From assembly GCF_028473645.1 (NCBI RefSeq), contig NZ_CP097269.1, positions 5,603,501-5,667,500 of the forward strand: a stretch of 64,000 bases of DNA, given 5' to 3'. Under the pieces are notes generated by a model. It was not told where the DNA came from. It worked only from the letters and a program-made list of their open reading frames with translations, and did no database searches. Of this stretch, positions 1 through 8,327 are shown one piece after another. Source of the stretch: Acidovorax sp. GBBC 1281 (GTDB taxonomy: Bacteria > Pseudomonadota > Gammaproteobacteria > Burkholderiales > Burkholderiaceae_C). The position numbers and the translations under genes are program-made. Numbering within the stretch: position 1 is the stretch's first letter; each line of letters starts with the position of its first letter.

Positions 1-59
1 TCGAGCGTGCCCGGGGCGGAATCGGAGGGGGATGGCGGGGCGGTGGGTGTCGGGTTCAT
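1..59 (-). CDS. copA: Start of a probable Cu(I)-exporting P-type ATPase (partial)
   Basis: Only the first ~19 codons are in the window, read from an ATG at 59 and running off the left edge (MNPTPTAPPSPSDSAPGTL). This Pro/Ser-rich start carries no domain by itself. The assignment to copA is inference from context. The reading frame begins 7 nt downstream of a CueR/MerR-type promoter (-35 TTGACC, 19-bp spacer, -10 TAAGGT on the minus strand) and is divergent from a CopZ-like chaperone and a CueR-like regulator, the usual partners of a copper-exporting ATPase. If the predicted promoter is right, the mRNA is leaderless. It could be another CueR-controlled gene. Confidence 0.55.
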   Translation of the reverse strand, partial: MNPTPTAPPSPSDSAPGTL

Positions 60-66
60 GGGGGGC

Positions 67-97
67 ACCTTAAACCTTGACGCGATGGCAAGGTCAA
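67..97 (-). promoter_or_regulatory. CueR-type promoter/operator of the leftward copA gene
   Basis: On the minus strand, TTGACC (97-92) and TAAGGT (72-67) are separated by 19 bp. This over-long spacer is typical of promoters that MerR-family activators untwist. Within the spacer sits an imperfect dyad, ACCTTGAC-N5-GGCAAGGT at 74-94. The -10 lies 7 nt from the ATG at 59. The matching element facing copZ (124-154) supports control by the adjacent cueR product. Confidence 0.7.
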
Positions 98-123
98 GCG
101 CCCCGCGGAAAGCACGGGGCTGC

Positions 124-154
124 TTGACTCTGCCACCATGTCAGGGTTCATGAT
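124..154 (+). promoter_or_regulatory. CueR-type promoter/operator of copZ-cueR
   Basis: The -35 TTGACT (124-129) and -10-like CATGAT (149-154) are separated by 19 bp. The dyad ACTCTGCC-N5-GTCAGGGT (127-147) aligns base for base with the operator in front of copA (shared pattern TTGACyyTGCCA...GTCArGGTT). The intergenic region therefore holds two back-to-back operators of the same type, which implies that cueR is autoregulated together with copZ. Confidence 0.65.
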
Positions 155-202
155 GCAGGCACCCTTCTCCCTTTTTCCTCCACCCACTGAACGGAGCACC
201 CC

Positions 203-400
203 ATGCAACACCATCTCCAAGTCACCGGCATGACCTGCGGCCACTGCGAACGCGCCGTCGTCCACGCCGTCCGCCAGGTCGATCCCGACGCCACCGTGCA
301 GGTGGATCTGGCCCAGGGCAAGGTGGTGGTCGAAAGCGACCGGGCGCGCGACGCGCTGGCCGCCGCGATCACCGAAGAGGGCTACACGGTCGCCGCATGA
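203..400 (+). CDS. copZ: CopZ-like copper chaperone (HMA domain)
   Basis: This 65-residue protein is a single heavy-metal-associated domain. The metal-binding motif GMTCGHC is near residues 9-15, followed by the alternating beta-alpha-beta pattern ending in EEGYTVAA, and the length is typical of CopZ. Proteins of this family bind Cu(I) through the two cysteines and pass it to the cytosolic domain of CopA or to CueR. A GGAG-like ribosome site lies ~8 nt upstream. The stop overlaps the start of cueR (ATGA), so the two are translationally coupled and transcribed from the CueR-type promoter at 124-154. Confidence 0.88.
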   Translation: MQHHLQVTGMTCGHCERAVVHAVRQVDPDATVQVDLAQGKVVVESDRARDALAAAITEEGYTVAA

Positions 401-873
401 GCGCCACGGTCGCACCGCAGGGCGGCCCGGTGCCCATCGGCACCGCGGCGGAGCGGGCCGGGGTCTCGCCGCGCATGGTGCGCCACTACGAGGCCCTGGG
501 CCTGCTGGCCGGCGTGGCGCGCACCGGCAGCGGCTACCGCCAGTACACCGAGGCCGACGTGCACACCCTGCGGTTCATCCGCCGCAGCCGCGACCTGGGG
601 TTCTCGATGCAGGAGATCGCCACCCTGCTCGGCCTGTGGCAGGACAAGCGCCGCGCCAGCGCCCACGTCAAGCAGATCGCCCAAGCCCACATCGACGACC
701 TGGCCCAGCGCATCGCCGCCATGCAGGCCATGCAGCGCACGCTGCAGTCGCTGGTCGGCTGCTGCCAGGGGGACGAGCGGCCGGACTGCCCGATCCTGGA
801 CGATCTGGCCGCAGCGCCCGAAAGCGCTGCGCAGCCGCCCATCCGCATCAAAAAAGATAGCAGCATGCCCTAG
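397..873 (+). CDS. cueR: Cu(I)-responsive MerR-family regulator CueR
   Basis: This 158-residue MerR-family activator has an N-terminal winged-helix (PIGTAAERAGVSPRMVRHYE...) and a long dimerisation helix. The C-terminal metal loop CCQGDERPDCPILDDL has the cysteine spacing of CueR, where two cysteines chelate Cu(I) linearly. There is a ~10-residue N-terminal extension relative to typical CueR. It overlaps copZ by 4 nt. The predicted targets are the two 19-bp-spacer promoters at 67-97 and 124-154. Other monovalent-metal MerR proteins (for example gold sensors) share the loop, but the copZ/copA context favours copper. Confidence 0.88.
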   Translation: MSATVAPQGGPVPIGTAAERAGVSPRMVRHYEALGLLAGVARTGSGYRQYTEADVHTLRFIRRSRDLGFSMQEIATLLGLWQDKRRASAHVKQIAQAHIDDLAQRIAAMQAMQRTLQSLVGCCQGDERPDCPILDDLAAAPESAAQPPIRIKKDSSMP

Positions 874-931
874 CATTAATTGCCATTCAGGCAAAAAAGC
901 CTCGCGAATGGCTGCAGCAAAAGCGATGGCA

Positions 932-948
932 GCTCATTTTTTAATAGT
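932..948. repeat. Degenerate copy of the 17-nt intergenic palindrome
   Basis: GCTCATTTTTTAATAGT has the length and layout (GCTAT-N7-ATAGC with mismatches) of four other intergenic copies at 9909, 14018, 28752 and 56285. It lies between cueR and the crotonase gene. Confidence 0.4.
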
Positions 949-966
949 ACAACACAGGAGACAACG

Positions 967-1770
967 ATGCCGCAGCCACCCGCACCCGACGCCGCCAGCC
1001 CGCCCCTGGTCTTTCGCCGCGAGGGGGCCATTGCCACGCTGCAGTTCCACCGCCCCGCCGCGCTCAACGCCATCGACGTGCCCATGGCCCAGGCCCTGTG
1101 CGCGGCCGCGCGCAGCATCGCGCCCGATTCGGGCGTGCGCGCCGTGGTGCTGTGCGGAGCGGGCAAGGGCTTCATGGCCGGGGGCGATCTGGCCACCTTG
1201 CGCGAAGACCCTGTCCAGGGCGCCGCCGACCTGCTGGGCCCGCTCAACGAGGCCGCCACGCTGCTCGCGAACATCGACGCGCCCGTCATCGCCAAGGTGC
1301 ACGGCGTGGCCGCCGGGGCCGGGATGAGCCTGATGCTGCTGGCCGACTTCATCCTCGCCGCCGAGGGAACGCGCTTCAACCTGGCCTACATCAACCTGGG
1401 CACCAGCTGCGACGTGGGCGCCTCGTGGGCCCTGCCGCGCCAGGTGGGCCTGCGCCGCGCGCTGGAGATCGCCCTGCTCGGCGACACGCTCACCAGCGCC
1501 GATGCCGAGCGCCTGGGCCTGGTCAACCGGGTGGTGCCCGCCGACCAGCTCGATGCGGCGGTGGACGCTCTCGCCGAGCGCCTGGCGGCCGGCCCCACGG
1601 TGGCGCTGGGCCACATGCGCCGGCTGATGCGCGCCTCGTTCGACCGCGACCTGCCCGCGCAACTGGAGGCGGAAACCCGCGCCTTCGGCGACTGCGCGCG
1701 CACGGCCGACCTGGCCGCGGGCATCGCCGCCTTCTACGCCAAGGAAAAGCCGCGCTTCGAAGGGCGATAG
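967..1770 (+). CDS. Enoyl-CoA hydratase/isomerase (crotonase) family protein
   Basis: This 267-residue cytosolic crotonase-fold protein has the CoA-binding/oxyanion-hole segments HRPAALNAID near residue 25 and GFMAGGDLATL near residue 70, and AGAGMSLMLLADF near 118. One of the two catalytic glutamates of classical hydratases is retained (RALEIALLG). The position of the other, usually in a PEI motif, reads AYINLG, so isomerase or ring-isomerase (PaaG-like) chemistry is as likely as hydration. The start at 967 was chosen for the AGGAGACA ribosome site at 957-964; upstream in-frame ATGs lack one. The thiolase gene ~170 bp downstream on the same strand suggests a role in acyl-CoA degradation. Confidence 0.8.
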   Translation: MPQPPAPDAASPPLVFRREGAIATLQFHRPAALNAIDVPMAQALCAAARSIAPDSGVRAVVLCGAGKGFMAGGDLATLREDPVQGAADLLGPLNEAATLLANIDAPVIAKVHGVAAGAGMSLMLLADFILAAEGTRFNLAYINLGTSCDVGASWALPRQVGLRRALEIALLGDTLTSADAERLGLVNRVVPADQLDAAVDALAERLAAGPTVALGHMRRLMRASFDRDLPAQLEAETRAFGDCARTADLAAGIAAFYAKEKPRFEGR

Positions 1771-1938
1771 GCAACCCTGCGCGGCAGGGCACGACACGGC
1801 AGCGGCGGCTGACGCCCACGCGCCTGCCCTGCCGGCCGCCCGGCCCTACCATTCCGTCCGATCCGCAGCGCAGCGCAACGACCGGCCCCCGATTTTCAGC
1901 ACCTGTCCGTCCATTCATTCCTTGAGGAGACCCCTGCC

Positions 1939-3126
1939 ATGAACCACCGCGACGTCTTCATCGTCGGCACCGCCCGCACCGCCATCGGCACCTTCGGCGG
2001 CACGCTCAAGGACGTGCCCAACAGCCAACTGGCCACCACGGTCACGCGCGCCGCCATCGAACGCAGCGGCCTCGCACCCGACACGGTGGGCCACGTGGTC
2101 ATGGGCAACGTCATCCCCACCGACACCAAGGACGCCTACCTGGCCCGCGTGGCCGCCATCGATGCGGGCTGCCCCATCGAGACGCCGGCCTTCAACGTCA
2201 ACCGCCTGTGCGGCTCCGGCCTGCAGGCCATCGTGTCGGCCGCGCAGGCCATCGTGCTGGGCGACTGCGACGTGGCCATCGGCGGTGGCAGCGAATCCAT
2301 GAGCCGCGGCCCCTACTTCGACACCGCCGCGCGCTACGGCCAGCGCATGGGCGACGCCAAGAGCATCGACTACATGCTGGGCATCCTGCACGACCCCTGG
2401 CAGAAGATGCACATGGGCATCACCGCCGAGAACGTGGCCGAGCGCTACCGCATCAGCCGCGACATGCAGGACGAACTGGCCGCCGCCAGCCAGCACCGCG
2501 CCGCCGCGACCATCGCCGCCGGTTATTTCAAGGACCAGATCGTTCCGGTGGAGATCGCCACGCGCAAGGGCACCGTGCTGTTCGACACCGACGAGCACGT
2601 GCGCGGCAACACCACGCTCGACGTGCTGGCTGGCATGAAGCCCGCGTTCAAGAAGGACGGCGGCAGCGTCACCGCCGGCAATGCCTCGGGCATCAACGAC
2701 GGCGCGGCCGCCGTGGTGCTGGTAGCCGGCGACCGCGTGGCTGCGCTGAACGCCAAGCCGCTCGCCCGCCTGGTCGACTATGCGCACGCGGGCGTGGACC
2801 CGGCCTACATGGGCATCGGCCCCGTGCCCGCCACGCGCCAGGTGCTGCAGCGCACGGGCCTGAAGATCGAGGACATGGACGTCATCGAGGCCAACGAGGC
2901 CTTCGCCGCCCAGGCCTGCGCCGTCATCCAGGAACTCGGCCTGGACCCCGCCAAGGTCAACCCCAACGGCTCGGGCATCTCCCTGGGCCATCCCGTGGGT
3001 GCCACCGGCGCGATCATCACGACCAAGGCCGTCGCCGAGCTGCACCGCACGGGCGGGCGCTATGCGCTGGTGACGATGTGCATCGGCGGCGGGCAGGGCA
3101 TCGCGGCCATCTTCGAGCGGGTGTGA
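1939..3126 (+). CDS. bktB: Acetyl-CoA acyltransferase / beta-ketothiolase (BktB-like)
   Basis: This 395-residue thiolase has the acyl-accepting cysteine at residue 91 (NRLCGSGLQA), the C-terminal GHP motif (ISLGHPVGATGA) and the proton-shuttling cysteine in CIGGGQG near residue 381. It is full length for biosynthetic/degradative type II thiolases. It closely resembles the BktB type (for example IGPVPATR and NPNGSGISLGHP), which condenses acetyl-CoA with propionyl- or acetyl-CoA or thiolyses beta-ketoacyl-CoA. A GAGGAG site at 1923-1928 supports the start. Its stop codon lies inside the 9-bp target duplication of an insertion sequence, so the coding sequence survived intact but its original downstream neighbour was displaced. 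Confidence 0.88.
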   Translation: MNHRDVFIVGTARTAIGTFGGTLKDVPNSQLATTVTRAAIERSGLAPDTVGHVVMGNVIPTDTKDAYLARVAAIDAGCPIETPAFNVNRLCGSGLQAIVSAAQAIVLGDCDVAIGGGSESMSRGPYFDTAARYGQRMGDAKSIDYMLGILHDPWQKMHMGITAENVAERYRISRDMQDELAAASQHRAAATIAAGYFKDQIVPVEIATRKGTVLFDTDEHVRGNTTLDVLAGMKPAFKKDGGSVTAGNASGINDGAAAVVLVAGDRVAALNAKPLARLVDYAHAGVDPAYMGIGPVPATRQVLQRTGLKIEDMDVIEANEAFAAQACAVIQELGLDPAKVNPNGSGISLGHPVGATGAIITTKAVAELHRTGGRYALVTMCIGGGQGIAAIFERV

Positions 3127-3128
3127 TT
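3120..3128. repeat. Half of an IS5 target-site duplication (GGTGTGATT)
   Basis: The 9 bp immediately left of IS copy 1 read GGTGTGATT and include the thiolase stop codon. The same 9 bp occur in inverted form at 35185-35193, directly abutting the right end of IS copy 3. No duplicate lies at the right end of copy 1 (CAGCGGCTG). Confidence 0.85.
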
Positions 3129-3276
3129 GGCTTTGTTGCACAAATCGCGATGCTGATGCCCGTAGACTGACTGCGTGACAGAGACGAAGAACAGGCAGCG
3201 GAGCAAGTACCGCACGACGAACTGGAAGGCGTACAACGCGGCGCTGAAAGCGCGAGGCTCGTTGACGATGTGGCTA

Positions 3277-4435
3277 GTGTCCTGTCCCGTTAATTCGCAG
3301 GCACGATAGCTGCATGGTTTCGGGCCATCCTTGAGGTGCCGCCATGCCCAATGCAACGACCCGAACAGAAATTGCGCTTAGTGAAGTGGAGCGCGCGGAA
3401 CTGACGTCCATGGCGCGATCACGTTCGCTGCCAGCGGCGTTGTCGCTCAGGGCGCGCATCGTGCTGACTTGCGAAGGCACAGATAAAGCCAGCACCGCGG
3501 TTGCGCAGGCTCTGGGGATCAGTCGTAGCACTGTCACCAAGTGGCGCGGGCGCTATGCGCGCCATCGCATTGCAGGGCTTTACGACGAGTTGCGCCCGGG
3601 TCGCCCCCGCACGGTAGATGACGAGCGTGTTGCTGAGTTGATTACCAAGACGTTGCACACCAAGCCTGCTGATGGGGGTACCCACTGGAGCACCCGCACG
3701 CTGGCCGCCGATACGGGCATCAGCAAGAGCACGGTGGCGCGCTATCTGCAGACCTTCAACCTCAAGCCGCACCGGGCCGACAGCTTCAAGCTGTCGACCG
3801 ATCCGCTGTTCATCGAGAAGCTGCGCGACGTTGTGGGGCTGTACCTGAACCCACCTGACAACGCGCTGGTGCTGTGCGTGGACGAGAAGAGCCAATGCCA
3901 AGCTTTGGAGCGTACGCAGCCGATGCTGCCAATGGGGTTTGGCTATGTCGAAGGTGTCACGCACGACTACGTGCGCCACGGCACCACCACCTTGTTCGCG
4001 GCCCTGAACGTGATGAATGGCCAAGTGATCGCGCAGTGCCGGCCCCGGCATCGTCATCAAGAGTTCCTTGCCTTCCTGCGCGCCATCGACAAGGCAGTGC
4101 CCGACGAACTGGATGTGCACTGCATAGCTGATAACTACGCCAGCCACAAGCATCCAAAGGTGCGCGCTTGGTTGGCCGAGCGGCCTCGCTGGCACATGCA
4201 CTTCGTTCCGACCTATTCAAGCTGGCTCAATCAGGTCGAGCGCTTCTTCTCGATCATCACCACGCGGGCAATCCGCCGTGGCTCGTTCACCAGCGTGAAG
4301 GATCTGATCAACAAGATCGACACATTCATCGCGAATTACAACCAGTCCTGCCAGCCGTTTACTTGGACAGCTACAGCAGACTCCATCCTCGAAAAACTCG
4401 CCAGACTATGCGGGCGAATTAACGGGACAGGACAC
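3277..4435 (+). mobile_element. IS630-family element, copy 1
   Basis: This 1159-bp element is bounded by perfect 22-bp inverted repeats beginning GTGTCCTGTCCCGTTAATTC. It is flanked by TA on both sides (3275-3276 and 4436-4437), and comparison with the empty site in IS5 copy 2 (GTGGCTAGATG at 32824) shows that TA was duplicated on insertion. TA duplication is characteristic of the IS630/Tc1 superfamily. A second identical-looking copy lies at 36099-37257 in reverse orientation. Confidence 0.93.
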
Positions 4436-4438
4436 TAG
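3344..4438 (+). CDS. IS630-family transposase
   Basis: This 364-residue DDE transposase has an N-terminal helix-turn-helix pair (AVAQALGISRSTVTKWRGRY and LAADTGISKSTVARYL) and a catalytic core with VLCVDEKSQ (first Asp), CIADNYASHKHP (second Asp) and WLNQVERFFSII (Glu). The last codons cross the element's end: the sense codons finish in the inverted repeat, and the stop TAG is made of the target TA plus the following G of the host site. The gene appears intact. Confidence 0.9.
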   Translation: MPNATTRTEIALSEVERAELTSMARSRSLPAALSLRARIVLTCEGTDKASTAVAQALGISRSTVTKWRGRYARHRIAGLYDELRPGRPRTVDDERVAELITKTLHTKPADGGTHWSTRTLAADTGISKSTVARYLQTFNLKPHRADSFKLSTDPLFIEKLRDVVGLYLNPPDNALVLCVDEKSQCQALERTQPMLPMGFGYVEGVTHDYVRHGTTTLFAALNVMNGQVIAQCRPRHRHQEFLAFLRAIDKAVPDELDVHCIADNYASHKHPKVRAWLAERPRWHMHFVPTYSSWLNQVERFFSIITTRAIRRGSFTSVKDLINKIDTFIANYNQSCQPFTWTATADSILEKLARLCGRINGTGH

Positions 4439-5340
4439 ATGAGGGCATGCAGTGGTTTGGCACGCCGACCGGCAGGCGTGGACGCAGCCGAACCTTCTCG
4501 GACGCAGCAATCCAGTTCTGCCTGAGCATCAAGTGCCTGTTCGGCCAGCCCTTGCGACAGGCGCTGGGCATGGTGCAGAGCCTGCTGCGGCTGGCAAAGC
4601 TGGACTGGCCGGTACCTGACTTCAGCACTGTTTGCCGGCGCCAAAAGACCTTGCAGGTCGAACTGAGCTACCAGCGAACCAACTCGCCGCTGCAGTTGCT
4701 GGTGGACAGCACCGGCATCAAGTTCCTGGGCGAAGGAGAGTGGAAACGCAAGAAGCATGGTGCTGAATACCGGCGCGAATGGCGCAAGGTCCATCTGGGC
4801 ATCGACGCGCAGACGCTGGAAATACGCGCCATCGAGGTGACCAGCAACGCCATTGGGGATGCGCCGATGTTGCCCGGGTTGCTGGCTCAGATTCCCACTG
4901 ACGAATCCATCGAAAGCGTCAGTGCCGATGGCGCCTACGACACGCGCGCCTGCCTGGACGCCATTGCCGAGCGGCACGCGATGGCGGTGATCCCGCCCCG
5001 CAAGAACGCCAGCCATTGGAAGAAGTCGAGTCCGGGCTCGGCGCATCGTAATGAGGCCATTCGGGCGTGCCAGCGCCTGGGTCGCGGCATTTGGAAGAAG
5101 TGGAGCGGCTACCACCGGCGCAGCCTTGTGGAGACGAAGATGCACTGCTTCAAGCGACTGGGCGAACGGGTGATCGCGCGCACGTTCGACCGCCAGGTTG
5201 TGGAGCTGCATGTCCGCGTGGCCTTGCTCAATCGGTTCAGTCAGATCGGCCGTCCTCACACCGTGTCGGTGACTGCTGTGGCATAGGTCCGTCTGGGGTT
5301 GGGGTCATGCCGTCTGCAATTCGATTTGTGCAACAGCGCC

Positions 5341-5406
5341 CAGCGGCTGGCCGACCACCTTGAGCTGGTCGATGGCATTGTGCGAAGCCGGGGTGTCGAA
5401 TTTCAT
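5341..5406 (-). pseudogene. paoC: First 22 codons of a paoC-like molybdenum hydroxylase large subunit
   Basis: Reading leftwards from ATG 5406, the sequence encodes [20 protein letters not shown] plus two residues, then runs into the right end of IS5 copy 1. The start overlaps the stop of paoB (ATGA), the normal arrangement of the molybdopterin-binding subunit after the FAD subunit. The other ~700 residues expected of this subunit are absent from the window. Without it the enzyme cannot bind its molybdenum cofactor. Confidence 0.75.
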
Positions 5407-6359
5407 GATTGGCCTTTCGCCTCGGCCAGCACGCCGGCGAGCGTGCGCTCGACCAGGGCCACCTTGAATGCGTTTTCGTGGGTGGGGCGCGCCGCGCCCA
5501 GCAGCTGCGCCGTGGCGGCCTGCGCGCCTTGCGGCAGGGCCGCGTCCGCCGACGCCATGCGCCAGGGCTTGTGCGCCACGCCGCCCAGGGCGACGCGGCC
5601 CGTGCCGTCCTTTTGCAGCACGGCCGCCACGGAGATGAGCGCGAAGGCGTACGAGGAGCGGTCGCGCACCTTGCGGTAGATGTGGGTGCCGCCCGCGGGC
5701 GCGGGCAGCGTCACGGCGGTGATGAATTCGCCGGCGTCGAGCGCGGTCTCGATGTGCGGGGTGTTGCCTGGCAGCCGGTGGAAGTCGGCGATGGGAATGC
5801 GGCGCGGCTGGCCGTCCGCCCGCACCGTCTCGACCACCGCATCGAGCGCCCGCATGGCCACGGCCATGTCGCTCGGGTGCGTGGCGATGCAGGCCTCGCT
5901 CGCGCCCACCACCGCATGCTGGCGCGTGACGCCGCCGATGGCCGCGCAGCCCGCGCCCGGCTGGCGCTTGTTGCACGGCATGTTGGTGTCGTAGAAGTAG
6001 GGGCAGCGCGTGCGCTGCAGCAGGTTGCCGGCGGTGGTCGCCTTGTTGCGCAACTGGCCCGACGCACCGGCCAGCAGGGCGCGCGACAGCAGGCCGTAGT
6101 CGCGCCGCACGCCGGCATGCGCCGCCAGGTCGGTGTTGCGCACCAGCGCGCCGATCCGCAGCCCGCCCTCCGGCAGGGGCTCGATGCGGCCCAGGCCCAG
6201 GCCGTTGATGTCGATGAGGTGCGTGGGCGCCTCGATCTGCAGCTTCATCAGATCCAGCAGGTTCGTGCCGCCGGCGATGAACCGGGCCTGCGGGTTGCCT
6301 GCGGCAGCGGCTGCGGCGGCCTGCACCGAGGCCGCGCGTTCGTAGGTGAATGGCTTCAT
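5403..6359 (-). CDS. paoB: FAD-binding subunit of a PaoABC/xanthine-dehydrogenase-type aldehyde oxidoreductase
   Basis: This 318-residue protein has the FAD-binding PCMH-type fold: [13 protein letters not shown] near residue 35, [14 protein letters not shown] near 112, and a cluster [20 protein letters not shown] whose cysteines match the extra [4Fe-4S] site of E. coli PaoB/YagS. In this family the subunit passes electrons between the Mo centre, its Fe-S/FAD centres and an acceptor. It overlaps paoA by 4 nt upstream and paoC by 4 nt downstream, so the three form one leftward operon. It is intact, but probably orphaned by loss of paoC. Confidence 0.82.
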   Translation of the reverse strand: MKPFTYERAASVQAAAAAAAGNPQARFIAGGTNLLDLMKLQIEAPTHLIDINGLGLGRIEPLPEGGLRIGALVRNTDLAAHAGVRRDYGLLSRALLAGASGQLRNKATTAGNLLQRTRCPYFYDTNMPCNKRQPGAGCAAIGGVTRQHAVVGASEACIATHPSDMAVAMRALDAVVETVRADGQPRRIPIADFHRLPGNTPHIETALDAGEFITAVTLPAPAGGTHIYRKVRDRSSYAFALISVAAVLQKDGTGRVALGGVAHKPWRMASADAALPQGAQAATAQLLGAARPTHENAFKVALVERTLAGVLAEAKGQS

Positions 6360-7003
6360 GCGGCACCCCCGTTCGTGGCGGCGACTTCGGTGATCGCATC
6401 CAGGATGTTGGAATAGGCCCCGCAGCGGCACAGGTTGCCGCTCATGCGCTCGCGGATCTCGTCGGCCGAGAGCAGGGGCTGCGCCGTGAGGTCGCCGCTC
6501 ACATGGCTGGGAATGCCGGCCTTGATTTCCTGCAGCACGCCCACGGCCGAGCAGATCTGGCCCGGCGTGCAGTAGCCGCACTGGTAGCCGTCGTGCTTGA
6601 CGAACACGGCCTGCAGCGGGTGCAGCTTCTGCGGCTGGCCCAGGCCTTCGATGGTGGTGACCTGCGCGCCCTCGTGCATCACCGCCAGGGTCAGGCAGGC
6701 ATTGATGCGGCGGCCATCGACGATGACCGTGCAGGCACCGCACTGCCCGTGGTCGCAGCCCTTCTTGGTGCCGGTGAGGTGCAGGTGCTCGCGCAGGGCG
6801 TCGAGCAGCGTCGTGCGGGTGTCCAGCGACAGGGTCTGCTGTTGGCCGTTGATGGTCATGCGCACCGGCATGGCCGTCTCGCCCTGGGGCGCCAGCGTGC
6901 CGGGCTTTGGCGACGGTGGAGCGGCCTGCGCCGCGGTTCGGGCGGCGGCCCCCACGACGAACAGGTCTCGCCGGGTCAGCGCTGGGTCGGTGAAGTTTTG
7001 CAT
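6356..7003 (-). CDS. paoA: 2Fe-2S subunit of periplasmic aldehyde oxidoreductase, Tat-exported
   Basis: This 215-residue protein starts with a twin-arginine signal ([18 protein letters not shown]). A plant-type [2Fe-2S] domain follows ([12 protein letters not shown]) and then the second cluster domain ([20 protein letters not shown]). The order and length match PaoA/YagT of E. coli, whose heterotrimer oxidises aldehydes in the periplasm. The start at 7003 is supported by AAGGA upstream on the minus strand; the longer frame to 7081 has no such site. It is the first gene of the paoAB(C) operon. Confidence 0.85.
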   Translation of the reverse strand: MQNFTDPALTRRDLFVVGAAARTAAQAAPPSPKPGTLAPQGETAMPVRMTINGQQQTLSLDTRTTLLDALREHLHLTGTKKGCDHGQCGACTVIVDGRRINACLTLAVMHEGAQVTTIEGLGQPQKLHPLQAVFVKHDGYQCGYCTPGQICSAVGVLQEIKAGIPSHVSGDLTAQPLLSADEIRERMSGNLCRCGAYSNILDAITEVAATNGGAA

Positions 7004-7381
7004 CGTGGGATCCTTTTTTGGGGGCAGGGCAGGGGAGCCCTCTGGCCACTCGCCAGGGTGCGGGAGTGCGTGCGCGGGCATGTCTTTGCAAGCCTTGCCC
7101 GATCCATCTTGCGCAGAGGGCGGGGAAAAGGTTTGGAGGCCAATGCCGCGTCTGCCTGTCAGCCACGTGAAGCCACGCCAAGGGAGCGGTCCTCTTCATT
7201 CTGCGCTGCGCCACGCCCAAAAACAGGGCCCTGCCATCCCCAAAACGGATGGCATGCGTTCTCCAACCGGCATCGGTTTGCGCTGTCTTTCGGCATCCAA
7301 TCGGTGCCTGAGGCCGGTCACCCGGCACACCGACCACACCGCCGAACGGCGGATCCACCAGCCCATCGGAAAGGAAACCCC
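7004..7381. other. Divergent intergenic region between paoA and the DJ-1-like gene
   Basis: These 378 bp contain no convincing reading frame of their own. The region must hold the leftward pao promoter and the rightward promoter of the DJ-1-like gene. I see no clear -35/-10 pair or operator by eye. Confidence 0.4.
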
Positions 7382-8206
7382 ATGAACCCATTCAACTTCA
7401 ACCGGCGCGGGGCCGTCCAGGCGATGGGCCTGGCCCTCGCCGCAGCCGCCGCGGGCGGCGGTGCTGCGCGCGCGAGGGCGGCGACCCCCACGACACCCTC
7501 CACGGCGCCCTCCGCCTCGGGGGCGAACCCGAGCATCCTGATCGTGGTGTCGAGCCATGACCGAAAAGGCCAGGATCTGGTGGCGGGCTTCTGGTTTCCG
7601 GAACTGACGCACCCGGCTCAGGCGTTTGCGCAGGCCGGCCTCGCCTACGACATCGCCAGCCCCCAGGGCGGGATGCCGCCGTTCGACGGCTTCGACCTCC
7701 AGGACGAGGGCAACCGCTGGTTCTGGATCCAGCCGGAACTGAGGAACCGGCTGGCCAACAGCCTTCCCCTGGCCCAGGTCGATCCCTCCCGCTACGCCGC
7801 CGTGGTGCTCGTGGGCGGCCACGGCCCGATGTGGGACTTCGCGGGGAACGCCGGCCTTCAGGCGATCGTTCGCTCGGTCTACGAGCGCGGGGGCGTCGTG
7901 GGCGCGGTGTGCCACGGCCCGGCGGGCTTGCTGGACCTCAAGCTGTCCGACGGAACGCCGTTGATCGCCGGCCGCCGGCTGACAGCGTTCACCAACGAGA
8001 AAGAGGCCTCGCGCCAATACGACCGACTGGTCCCCTTCGCGCTGGAGTCGGCCCTGAAGGCGGGACAGGCCGTGTTCGAGGAAGCCGGCATCTTCCAGAG
8101 CCATGTGGTGGTCGACGGGCGATTGATCACCGGCCAGAACCCCGCTTCGGCCCGGCCGTTCGGCGAGGCGGTGGCCGCTGCGCTGGCAGCCCGGGCCCGG
8201 CCGTAG
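7382..8206 (+). CDS. Exported DJ-1/PfpI (Hsp31-like) family protein
   Basis: This 274-residue protein has an N-terminal export signal with a twin arginine ([22 protein letters not shown]), suggesting Tat-dependent secretion to the periplasm. The mature part is a class I glutamine-amidotransferase-like fold with the nucleophile elbow [11 protein letters not shown] near residue 178 and an upstream acidic/Gly segment ([11 protein letters not shown]). The length and motifs resemble Hsp31-type glyoxalase/deglycase proteins rather than small PfpI. AAGGAAA lies 5 nt upstream of the ATG. It is divergent from the aldehyde oxidoreductase operon, so a shared role in reactive carbonyl handling is plausible but inferred. 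Confidence 0.78.
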   Translation: MNPFNFNRRGAVQAMGLALAAAAAGGGAARARAATPTTPSTAPSASGANPSILIVVSSHDRKGQDLVAGFWFPELTHPAQAFAQAGLAYDIASPQGGMPPFDGFDLQDEGNRWFWIQPELRNRLANSLPLAQVDPSRYAAVVLVGGHGPMWDFAGNAGLQAIVRSVYERGGVVGAVCHGPAGLLDLKLSDGTPLIAGRRLTAFTNEKEASRQYDRLVPFALESALKAGQAVFEEAGIFQSHVVVDGRLITGQNPASARPFGEAVAAALAARARP

Positions 8207-8327
8207 CAGGCCACGGGGCGATGCGTTTTCGGCATGGGAGCGCGACAATCCATGCCGATCACCGGGGCGCATGCCGCATGCGTCCATGCGCGCCCGGCCC
8301 ATGCCAACGAAAGGAGGGGCGCAGCCC

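Larger units (their letters stand above)
3175..5286 (+). pseudogene. IS5-family transposase, split by the IS630 insertion
   Basis: The 316-residue transposase seen intact at 32728-33678 is broken here after ~34 codons (3175-3276) by the IS630 element. The rest resumes at 4438-5286. The C-terminal part still has the DDE landmarks LLVDSTGIKFLG, SADGAYDTRAC and SLVETKMHCFKRL. An internal ATG at 4447 could give a 279-residue protein, but without the N-terminal region it is unlikely to be active. Confidence 0.85.
3129..5340 (+). mobile_element. IS5-family element, copy 1, interrupted by an IS630-family element
   Basis: Its ends are GGCTTTGTTGCACAAATCG (left) and the complement of GGCGCTGTTGCACAAATCG (right), 19-bp imperfect inverted repeats with two mismatches. 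Removing the 1159-bp IS630 insert and one TA leaves 1051 bp, exactly the size of the uninterrupted copy at 32682-33732. The 9-bp duplication and end sequence fit the IS903-like branch of the IS5 family. Right of the element begins a truncated paoC fragment, so the flanks are not from a single insertion site. Confidence 0.92.

Noticed and set aside
934..4438. Long antisense frames opposite the crotonase, thiolase and IS630 transposase genes
   Set aside because: These are typical high-GC shadows without motifs or start signals.
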